The position numbers were made by a program, and so were the translations under genes. A stretch of 54,868 nt of DNA from Acidimicrobiia bacterium (GTDB lineage: Bacteria; Actinomycetota; Acidimicrobiia; Acidimicrobiales; SZUA-35), in assembly GCA_029863385.1 (NCBI GenBank), contig JAOTVU010000008.1, forward strand, positions 1 to 54,868, written 5' to 3'. Below are positions 45,458-52,082 of the stretch, in pieces (position 1 is the stretch's first letter; each line of letters begins with the position of its first letter). The notes below the pieces were generated by a model. The model saw only the letters and a list, made by a program, of their open reading frames with translations, searched no databases and had not been told where the DNA came from.

Positions 45458-45859
45458 CTAGGCGGACGCCTCCAGATAGAACGGGTAGACGAGCACACCC
45501 TCGCTGCCGTCGAGCCGGTGTTCGAACCGGATGGACAGGTTCACCAGTGATGGTTCATCCCCGGGGATGGCCCGCACGTCGAGCAGGTTGATCCGAGGTT
45601 CGAACAGCTCCAGCGCGCGGGTGACGGTTCGCTCCAGCCGTGATCGGGTGGCCACCGTGTTCGGTTCCATGAGGAACCGGCGCAGGCCGCACCCGAAGTC
45701 GGGGCGCATCACCCGCTCCCCCGGTTCGGTCATCAGGATGAGCTCGATCGACTCCCGCACCTTGCGGGATCCCTGGTGGTAGTCGAGCGATTTCCGCACC
45801 GGGTTCGGCACCAGCGGGAACGCCGGTCCCCGGCCCAGCCGCTGCTGCAGGATGGTCAT
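45458..45859 (-). CDS. gp25/GPW-like baseplate wedge protein (Afp9 type)
   Basis: 133 residues. The family signature SRKVRESIELILMTEPGERV, followed by MRPDFGCGLRRFLMEPN, is unmistakable; gp25-like proteins have the EPR core motif, here MTEPGERVMRP. The C-terminal strands include EPSLVNLSIRFEHRLD. It is part of the inner baseplate. The long upstream open frame belongs to another gene; ATG 45859 overlaps the preceding stop codon by four bases. Confidence 0.9.
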   Translation of the reverse strand: MTILQQRLGRGPAFPLVPNPVRKSLDYHQGSRKVRESIELILMTEPGERVMRPDFGCGLRRFLMEPNTVATRSRLERTVTRALELFEPRINLLDVRAIPGDEPSLVNLSIRFEHRLDGSEGVLVYPFYLEASA

Positions 45860-47568
45860 GACACGGCCCCCGTGTAGTCGATCGGCGGGATCACCTGATC
45901 GCGGGTGACCGGGCTGGTGTACTGCGGGTCGCGGCTGAAGTCCATGGTGAAGTTCTCGGCATCGCCGTCGTAGCCGTGGGTCATGGCCATGCGGATGATC
46001 GAGTCGAAGCTGAACTCGCTGGTCATCTGGTCGGCGAAGTCGTACTCGGGTTCGAACGGCGGCGGGTGGTCCTGGTAGGCCTTGCCTGACGGGTCGAAGA
46101 TCTTGGCGAGCTGTTCGATGACAGCGGTCGCGTCGCCGTCGGCCCCGATCTTCACGTCGAAGTCGACCGAGGCGTCGAACCCGCCGGGCTCGAAACCGAT
46201 GTCGGCCTCGAGTCCGGCATCCACGTCGGCCGATGGTGGGATGCAGAGCTTGAGTTTCAGCATCCACCACAACTGGAAGATGAAGACGACGATCGGGAGG
46301 AAGATGTTGAGAACGAACATGGCGATGATCGTGATCAACGGGATGAACCAGAAACAGATCTCCGTCCCTTGACTGTCGAGGGAGCCGTTCGTCTCGAGGG
46401 CGTGGGGAGCCGAGCCGGGGGGAGAGGTGAACTTCACCGACGGTCTGGCTCCGCTGGCCTCCAGCTGCCGGAAATCGGGGAGCTGGATGTCGATCGGGCG
46501 CAGGCTGCAACCGTCGGGGTCGAAGAACGAAGCCAGGTTGAAGGCCTCCGACGGCGCCGACCACACCACCTCGCCCGGGCATCCGTTGCGGTTCTCGCGG
46601 GCGTACACCTGGATGCGGTAGCGGTCGTCCTGGTTGAAACGGGCCGTGCCGTCGAGACCGACCTCGTCGCCGGCCGTCGGGATGACGGCCCAGTAGATGG
46701 TGCCGTCGAGGGCGGCGTGGGCGGGGTCGTCGGGGTCCGGGGTCAGCAGCCGCATGGGATAGCGGCGTTCGATGATCTCCGACGGCTGATCCTCCGCGGG
46801 CACCCAGGCACCGAACGTTCCCTCGCCGGTCTCCACCCATCCTTCCTGGATCGCCTCCAGCCCGGCGTCGACGGCCCAGCTCCTCAGTTCCCGCTTGGCC
46901 TTGTCCACCTGCTGGTGGGCCTTGAGCAGCGCGGCGGCGGCCGATTGCACCCGGTCCCTCTCAGGCGTGCGGAACGGGTGGAGGGTTTGGGCCTTGTTCC
47001 GGGCTTGGATGAGGCGGGTCTGGGAGCGGGCCCTGGCCCGGGCCGTAGCCAGGTCGTGGATCTTCTTGGCCGCCTCCGGCTTGAGTTCGTCGGCGACCTC
47101 CACCCGCTCCCGCCTGATGACGAAGCCGACCTCGGCCACCTTCGACGGGTCGACCTTCGGGAATCCGGGCCGGTCGCAGTGCAGACCGATCGACACCACG
47201 TAGAAACGCTGGTGGGCGGGCAGGAAGAACTTGCGCCGTTTGGTCGGCTCCCGGCTCCAGTTGAACAGCGACGGCACCTTGCCCTCTTTCGTCGAGATCT
47301 TCACCATCTTCTGGAGCACGTCGAGGTCGGGGTCGAACAGCACCGACCGTTGGGGGTCGGCCAGGTAGTCGGTGACGAAGTCGGTCGAGGCGAACTTGTG
47401 GAACGCCGGCCGCCGAGCCCCCGCCGCCCGTTCCGGCTCCAGGCCGTCCTTGCGGGCCCACCGGTACCAGGGGGCGACGAGCCGCCAGTCGTGGGCCACC
47501 TGACCCCTGGAGGCGATCGCCGCGTTGGGTTTGGTCGACGGGGCGAGCATCACGTTGGCCGGGCTCAC
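45856..47568 (-). CDS. eCIS-locus protein with a hydrophobic transmembrane segment (570 residues)
   Basis: GTG start, five bases after the spike gene. The soluble N-terminal region (1-390) has charged helices (KKIHDLATARARARSQTRLI) and a beta domain (GTIYWAVIPTAGDEVGLDG). Residues about 402-440 are very hydrophobic (WFIPLITIIAMFVLNIFL, then PIVVFIFQLWWML) and would span the membrane once or twice. The C-terminal part (FDSIIRMAMTHGYDGDAENF) is soluble. Membrane helices are unusual in a baseplate operon. Streptomyces CIS loci encode a membrane protein (CisA) that links the particle to the membrane; this protein may play that role. No sequence relationship can be shown here. Confidence 0.6.
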   Translation of the reverse strand: MSPANVMLAPSTKPNAAIASRGQVAHDWRLVAPWYRWARKDGLEPERAAGARRPAFHKFASTDFVTDYLADPQRSVLFDPDLDVLQKMVKISTKEGKVPSLFNWSREPTKRRKFFLPAHQRFYVVSIGLHCDRPGFPKVDPSKVAEVGFVIRRERVEVADELKPEAAKKIHDLATARARARSQTRLIQARNKAQTLHPFRTPERDRVQSAAAALLKAHQQVDKAKRELRSWAVDAGLEAIQEGWVETGEGTFGAWVPAEDQPSEIIERRYPMRLLTPDPDDPAHAALDGTIYWAVIPTAGDEVGLDGTARFNQDDRYRIQVYARENRNGCPGEVVWSAPSEAFNLASFFDPDGCSLRPIDIQLPDFRQLEASGARPSVKFTSPPGSAPHALETNGSLDSQGTEICFWFIPLITIIAMFVLNIFLPIVVFIFQLWWMLKLKLCIPPSADVDAGLEADIGFEPGGFDASVDFDVKIGADGDATAVIEQLAKIFDPSGKAYQDHPPPFEPEYDFADQMTSEFSFDSIIRMAMTHGYDGDAENFTMDFSRDPQYTSPVTRDQVIPPIDYTGAVS

Positions 47569-47572
47569 GGGA

Positions 47573-48256
47573 TCACCACACGTTCCCGGCGCCGGGGGTG
47601 TACATGGGCGACACGATGCCGCCGCCCTTTGCGATCAACGTGTCACAGGTGACGATGCCGTTGAACTGGCTCATCGCCGCGTCGACGGTGACCAGCGCCG
47701 CTTTCACGTCCACGGTCGACGCCGCCTCGATCGAGACACCGCCGGCCGCCGTCAGCTCGATCTTGGCCCCGGCCGCGGAACGGATGGTGATACTCATCCC
47801 GCCGTCGTCCATGACCACCTCGTGACCGGCGGGGGTGGTGATCGACACCTTCGGGGCCCCGGCGGTGTCGTCGAATTCGAGGCGGCTGCCCGACCGGGTC
47901 TGGATCAGGCGTTTGTTGTTGGCGTCGTCGAACGACTCGGGGGCCGAAGCCTGGCCGTTCCACACCGCACCGACCACATACGGATGATCGAGGTGGCCGC
48001 CCTGGAATCCGATCACCACCGTGGAACCGATCTCCGGCAGCATCTGGAAACCCTGGTCGGCGTCGGCGTAGGGGGTGATGACGGTGGCCCACCCGGTTGG
48101 CGGCTCACCGCCGTCGGAAGAGGCCAACCAGTCGAACGACACCTCGATCCGCTGTCGGCTCTCGGGGTCGCCGGCCAGCGCCTTCACCGTGGCCGGGTAG
48201 AGGCCGTGATGGAGCGGACCTTCGATCAGGGGACCGGCGTGCACGGGACCGCCCAT
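47573..48256 (-). CDS. gpV/VgrG-like spike protein (baseplate assembly protein V)
   Basis: About 227 residues from ATG 48256, right after the hub stop codon (TGACATG). An OB-fold domain (about 10-95) contains HHGLYPATVKALAGDPESRQ, then YADADQGFQMLPEIGSTVVI and the VgrG/gpV signature GHLDHPYVVGAVWNG. The C-terminal part is a short beta-helix (KVSITTPAGHEVVMDDGGMS, ITIRSAAGAKIELTAAGGVS) forming the needle. No PAAR tip is attached. Hub and spike are separate genes here, whereas Afp8-type proteins fuse them. Confidence 0.88.
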   Translation of the reverse strand: MGGPVHAGPLIEGPLHHGLYPATVKALAGDPESRQRIEVSFDWLASSDGGEPPTGWATVITPYADADQGFQMLPEIGSTVVIGFQGGHLDHPYVVGAVWNGQASAPESFDDANNKRLIQTRSGSRLEFDDTAGAPKVSITTPAGHEVVMDDGGMSITIRSAAGAKIELTAAGGVSIEAASTVDVKAALVTVDAAMSQFNGIVTCDTLIAKGGGIVSPMYTPGAGNVW

Positions 48257-48257
48257 G

Positions 48258-49367
48258 TCAGCCGGCTCCGAGGGCGGGGCGTTCGGCCCGGAAGTTGGTT
48301 CGGTGGCCACTCGACAGGTCGTAGCCGTGGTGGACCCAGGTCACCCGGTAGCCGGGGCCGTTGAACGGGGCGCCGACCCGGCGGAGGTCGAGTTTGGTGC
48401 CGGGGATGAGATCTGGGCTGCCGTTGGTGGTGCCTTCGACCGTCACGAACGATCGGGCCCGGCGCCGCATCTCGGCCTCGGCGTAGTGGCGGCCCCGTTC
48501 GGCGCTGAGGATGTCTCGCCGGGAGCGACTCAGGGTCGACTGGCGGTACACGCCGGCCACCACATCCGGCCCGGTGCGGCCACCGGCCACCTCGGCCGCG
48601 ACGACGGCGCCGTCGGCGGTTTCGGCGATCGCCGCCACCTGGCTGTCGTCCCAGCCGCGGAAGGTGACCTCCGATCGCTGATGGGCCAGGTCGACCCGGG
48701 CCGTCGCCGACAGCAGATCGTTGCCCTGGGTGAGCACGAGTTCCACGCCAGGCCGCCGTTCCCGCTCCGCGAAGTGCAGCACGTCATCGCCGTCGATCCA
48801 GATCTCGGCGTTGATCCGCAGCGCCCGTTGGCGGATGAACGCCAGGTCGGACTCCTCGGCCTGCTGGACGAGAGGGTAGGTGGGACCCTCGACGTCGGTC
48901 TCGGAGCCGAGCCCGTGATCGGCGGCGATCGCCGAGACGATGTCGGCGTCGGTCATGTCGGTCCAGGTGGCCGTGCGCTGACGGAACCGGAGACCCATCA
49001 GGGCGTCCTCGGCGTAGACCGAGACGGTGGGGGCGTCGCCTTCCTCGAATCCCGCCTCGATGGCCGAGAGGGTGCCGGTGAAGATGGTGCGGCTGTCGCC
49101 GGGCGGTCCGATGACGACGCTGATTCGACGACCCAGGTCGATGACGTCGCCGTCTAGGTAGGCCAGCTGGTCGGCCGAACCGTCGGAGTCGGGGGAGTCG
49201 CCGTGGAATCGGGCGACGAGGGTCCGCAGCCCCATGATGTCCTCCTCCACGTCGAGGCGGCGGAGGTCTCGACCGAGTTCGCCTCGCGCCTCGTCGTCGA
49301 TGAGGACCACCGGGGCGTCGGTGGTGTAGGTGACCGAGGCCAGGGTTCCGGGTTCGGTGCTAGTCAT
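48258..49367 (-). CDS. gpD/VgrG-hub-like protein (late control D family)
   Basis: 369 residues. It matches the phage late control gene D/VgrG hub fold: LRRLDVEEDIMGLRTLVARF, a beta-barrel with FTGTLSAIEAGFEEGDAPTV, then FRQRTATWTDMTDADIVSAI and ESDLAFIRQRALRINAEIWI. It forms the trimeric hub that joins the tube to the spike. The ATG lies inside the end of the 59-residue gene (eight-base overlap), and the stop is one base before the spike start. Confidence 0.85.
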   Translation of the reverse strand: MTSTEPGTLASVTYTTDAPVVLIDDEARGELGRDLRRLDVEEDIMGLRTLVARFHGDSPDSDGSADQLAYLDGDVIDLGRRISVVIGPPGDSRTIFTGTLSAIEAGFEEGDAPTVSVYAEDALMGLRFRQRTATWTDMTDADIVSAIAADHGLGSETDVEGPTYPLVQQAEESDLAFIRQRALRINAEIWIDGDDVLHFAERERRPGVELVLTQGNDLLSATARVDLAHQRSEVTFRGWDDSQVAAIAETADGAVVAAEVAGGRTGPDVVAGVYRQSTLSRSRRDILSAERGRHYAEAEMRRRARSFVTVEGTTNGSPDLIPGTKLDLRRVGAPFNGPGYRVTWVHHGYDLSSGHRTNFRAERPALGAG

Positions 49368-49539
49368 CGCCGTAGCCCGTCGCCGTGCGCATCCGCAGGC
49401 ACCGTCGCCGGTCGACGGCGGCGGCGATGCGGCGCTGTTCCTCCCACGGAGTCAGCTCCTCCTCGTCACCGCCGTCGGCTTGGCGGTCTCCCCCGCCGGC
49501 GGTCACCTCGGATGTGAGGCGGCCGATGTGCACGCTCAT
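49360..49539 (-). CDS. Small eCIS-locus protein (59 residues)
   Basis: This gene lies between the Afp7-like and hub genes. It begins MSVHIGRLTSEVTAGGGDRQ and ends LRMRTATGYGDD, with LTPWEEQRRIAAAVDRRRC in between: a short amphipathic helix followed by a conserved-looking RTATGYGDD end. The start overlaps the preceding stop by four bases (ATGA) and the end overlaps the hub start by eight bases, so translation is coupled on both sides. Small proteins of 50-60 residues at this position (DUF5908-like) are common in eCIS loci; the exact family is uncertain. Confidence 0.65.
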   Translation of the reverse strand: MSVHIGRLTSEVTAGGGDRQADGGDEEELTPWEEQRRIAAAVDRRRCLRMRTATGYGDD

Positions 49540-50888
49540 GACGAATACCGCCGGCGGCTACGGGGATCGCACCGCACGCAGCCGCATTCGGGATTGCGTC
49601 TCGACTGCTCCCGGTCGGCGGCGTTTCGACCGGCGGACGGCGCCAGCGACTCCCAGGGGGCGCCCCGTCCACGCCCGCCAGGCGCGGGGCTGCCGGCGGA
49701 GGTCGGCGACGGTTTGCCGATCACCACCCAGCCGCCGGCCGCGCTGCCGGACGCCGAGACGCGATCCCGGAGCGGAACGCCGAGGCCATACGTCGTGGCC
49801 CGCGGGTCGGCTTTGGACGGTGCGGGATTCGGGTCCGCCGGCCGGGGTGAGAGCGTACGGACCGAGTCGAGCGAGGCGAGCGGGGCCCGGGCCGCAGCGC
49901 CCCCACCGGGATCCGGCGGGAGAGGCACCGACGTCTGTTGTTGGCCGAAGTTGGAGCGGGCGGCGGCCGCACCGGACGCGGCGTTTTGCTGTTTGGCCGA
50001 TTCGGCGGCGGCGGTCAGGCCGCCGGACGCGGCGAGGGTCAGACCCTGCGTGGCCTGCTCGCCGGTCGGGCCGCCGGGAACCGCAGGGCGCCCGGAGACG
50101 CCGACCCCGACGTCGAGTCCGAGCGAGGCCTCCATCGAGACATCGAGTTCGGCCTGGAACCCGGCCGACAGTCCGAGCCCACCACCGATCGACAGCGACG
50201 ACGGGAACTCGATGCCGAGCCCGATCGGAAGCTCGATCCCGTCACCGAGCGCGTCGAGGGCCGAGCCCAGAGCCCGCCATGCCGCCGGGGCCAGGCCGTT
50301 GCGGGCAAGGAAGTCGGCCGGCGTCTCGTTGTCGTTGGCCTCGGCCGCCTTGTCGTTCCCGCCGTTGCCGGCCGCGCCCGACCCGGCCGCCGTTGCACCC
50401 TGACCGGTTCCGGCCCCGGCGCCGGTCTCGAGGGCGGCGTACTTGGGGTCCTGCTCCTTGATCTGGATGCTCAACTTCGCCCGGAGGGGAACCCCCTGGG
50501 GCGAGAACAGGCTGAGTTCCTCGGAAAGGCTCGACATCACGCCGGCCAGCTCGAAGGTGCCCCACTCGAACTTGATGCGGGGTGGGGCCTGCTTGGCCTT
50601 GCTGCCACCGGGCAGGACGAACTGGGCCACCTTCTTCGTCTGGTCCCGGACGTCGACCGGCTGATCGTTGGTGCCGAGATCGGCGGTGTCGAATTCGAGA
50701 TCGAGGCTGAGCGTGGCGCTGGAGGTTCCGGTGTACTTGCGGGCCTGGCGTCCGCTGTTCTTGTTGCCGTCGATGCTGTTGGTCATCTGCAACGACATCG
50801 TGGTCGGGTTGAACTGGACCGGGATCTCCTCGGTCGACTCCCCTCGGGCATCGAGCACGTGGAGCACTGCCTTTTCGGTGCCGCTCAT
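49536..50888 (-). CDS. Afp7-like tube-initiator/CIS tube protein with long Gly/Ala-rich C-terminal extension
   Basis: 450 residues. The N-terminal domain (1-150) has VQFNPTTMSLQMTNSIDGNK, KYTGTSSATLSLDLEFDTAD and RIKFEWGTFELAGVMSSLSE, the signature of the CIS tube family (Afp7/Pvc7) that connects tube and hub. Family members usually end in a LysM domain. Here residues 175-450 are instead Gly/Ala-rich with amphipathic repeats (LPIGLGIEFPSSLSIGGGLG), a disordered Pro/Ser tail and a terminal CGCVRCD cluster. The start shares a base with the tube stop codon. The extension could line the particle lumen or bind cargo (inference). Confidence 0.75.
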   Translation of the reverse strand: MSGTEKAVLHVLDARGESTEEIPVQFNPTTMSLQMTNSIDGNKNSGRQARKYTGTSSATLSLDLEFDTADLGTNDQPVDVRDQTKKVAQFVLPGGSKAKQAPPRIKFEWGTFELAGVMSSLSEELSLFSPQGVPLRAKLSIQIKEQDPKYAALETGAGAGTGQGATAAGSGAAGNGGNDKAAEANDNETPADFLARNGLAPAAWRALGSALDALGDGIELPIGLGIEFPSSLSIGGGLGLSAGFQAELDVSMEASLGLDVGVGVSGRPAVPGGPTGEQATQGLTLAASGGLTAAAESAKQQNAASGAAAARSNFGQQQTSVPLPPDPGGGAAARAPLASLDSVRTLSPRPADPNPAPSKADPRATTYGLGVPLRDRVSASGSAAGGWVVIGKPSPTSAGSPAPGGRGRGAPWESLAPSAGRNAADREQSRRNPECGCVRCDPRSRRRYSS

Positions 50889-51370
50889 CAGGTGGTCCCC
50901 TCGAGCTGGAGGCCTTCGTGGGCCAGGTGCAGTTCCTCGACGGCGATCTCCCCGGTCTTGGCGTTGAGCTGGGGACCGACGATCTTCATTGGCACCGCCC
51001 GCTGGAACCGCCACGCGGCCATCGTGTTACGGGCTTGATCCTTGACCAGCACCGTGCCGTCGTAGCGGCGGACGGGGCGAACCCCGGCCACGATGTCCTG
51101 GAACCATTGCCACAGCTCCGACTCGGCCTCGCCCTCGGCCGGACCGAACATACCCCGCTTGCAGACCAGAGGCTGGAACTTGGCCCGTCCGATCCGGCGG
51201 ATCACGGCGTCGTTGCGGCCGCCCTCCTCGTAGTCGGAGACGTCCATTTCCACCTCGAGGCCGGTGACCTCCTGGAAGCCCCCGTCGCCCAGGGTGTCGG
51301 GACCGTTGCCGCTGACCTGGCTGAACGTCACCTCGAACTGGAACGTGGTGAGCAGAACGGTGTCGGTCAT
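50888..51370 (-). CDS. Phage tail tube protein (gp19/Afp1-5 family)
   Basis: 160 residues. FQFEVTFSQVSGNG, FQEVTGLEVEMDVSDYEEGG, AKFQPLVCKRGM and ELWQWFQDIVAGVRPVRRYD are diagnostic for the tail tube family found in eCIS and phage tails. NAKTGEIAVEELHLAHEGLQ is the conserved C-terminal strand pair. It polymerises as stacked hexamers to form the inner tube. It is the first gene of the operon. No sheath gene precedes it; the upstream region is the divergent promoter of the eCIS-core genes. Confidence 0.9.
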   Translation of the reverse strand: MTDTVLLTTFQFEVTFSQVSGNGPDTLGDGGFQEVTGLEVEMDVSDYEEGGRNDAVIRRIGRAKFQPLVCKRGMFGPAEGEAESELWQWFQDIVAGVRPVRRYDGTVLVKDQARNTMAAWRFQRAVPMKIVGPQLNAKTGEIAVEELHLAHEGLQLEGTT

Positions 51371-51456
51371 ACCGCCGCTCCCCCCGTGGCGTGATTCGTT
51401 GACGACGAGGCCTGGTGCACGAACTCAACGATCAAGGGATCTCGTCACACCACCGT

Positions 51457-51471
51457 CACCAGACTCTGGTG
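51457..51471. promoter_or_regulatory. 15-bp palindrome in the divergent eCIS promoter region
   Basis: CACCAGACTCTGGTG, two perfect 7-base arms around C, lies in the 187-bp space between the tube operon (minus) and the eCIS-core genes (plus). It is a candidate operator for coordinated control of particle and cargo. Confidence 0.45.
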
Positions 51472-51557
51472 TCCGACCGACATCGTCGCGTTTCGGGATC
51501 ACGGGCAAGCGAACGCGAACGTGACGGTGACTCAACGGTGACGCCGGAGTCCGCACC

Positions 51558-52046
51558 ATGACCGTGATGCACCCACGGCGACGGTCCGACGACGGAGAGC
51601 CTCTCGACCCCAGCGTCCGCTCCCGGATGGAGCGGCACTTCGGGCGCCAGTTCGAGGACGTCGAGGTCAGAACCGAAGCCACGGATGCCACGGCCATGGG
51701 GGCCAAGGCCTACACAGTGGGCAACCTCGTCAGCTTCGCCCCCGGCCAGTACCAGCCCGAGCACCTGGCCGGGCAGGCCGTGATCGCCCACGACCCACGG
51801 CCGCGTATCCGGATCCTGCCGATGTTCGGTTTGGAGGAGACGGTTCCCGTGCTCGCCGCCGTGCTGCAGCGGCCCGGCGCCGATTCGGTGCTCCTGGCGG
51901 CTGCGGCCGATGCGCTCGCCGCCCACCCGTCGCCGGCGGCCGACGACGCGCTGGTCGAAGCGGCCGCGTCGGGATCCCAGCACGTGGCCGAGGCGGCGCC
52001 AGCAACAATGGCCGACCGGCCCGAACCCGGCGGGCCGTTCGACTAG
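51558..52046 (+). CDS. eCIS core (DUF4157-type) protein lacking the HExxH motif
   Basis: 162 residues. LDPSVRSRMERHFGRQFEDV, VRTEATDATAMGAKAYTVGN and FAPGQYQPEHLAG follow the eCIS core domain pattern (mEehfG.dFs.VrvHtd..A...a.AyTvG..i.F..g.y.P). Where the family has LLAHELxHvvQQ this protein has AVIAHDPRPRI, so the metalloprotease HExxH is absent. The rest is an Ala-rich helical tail. It may be a targeting or scaffold form, or a decayed paralogue of the downstream gene. It begins the plus-strand operon, 36 bp before the large effector candidate. Confidence 0.7.
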   Translation: MTVMHPRRRSDDGEPLDPSVRSRMERHFGRQFEDVEVRTEATDATAMGAKAYTVGNLVSFAPGQYQPEHLAGQAVIAHDPRPRIRILPMFGLEETVPVLAAVLQRPGADSVLLAAAADALAAHPSPAADDALVEAAASGSQHVAEAAPATMADRPEPGGPFD

Positions 52047-52082
52047 GCCGGTGCCGGGTCGGAACCGGAAGGAGGGACGCTC

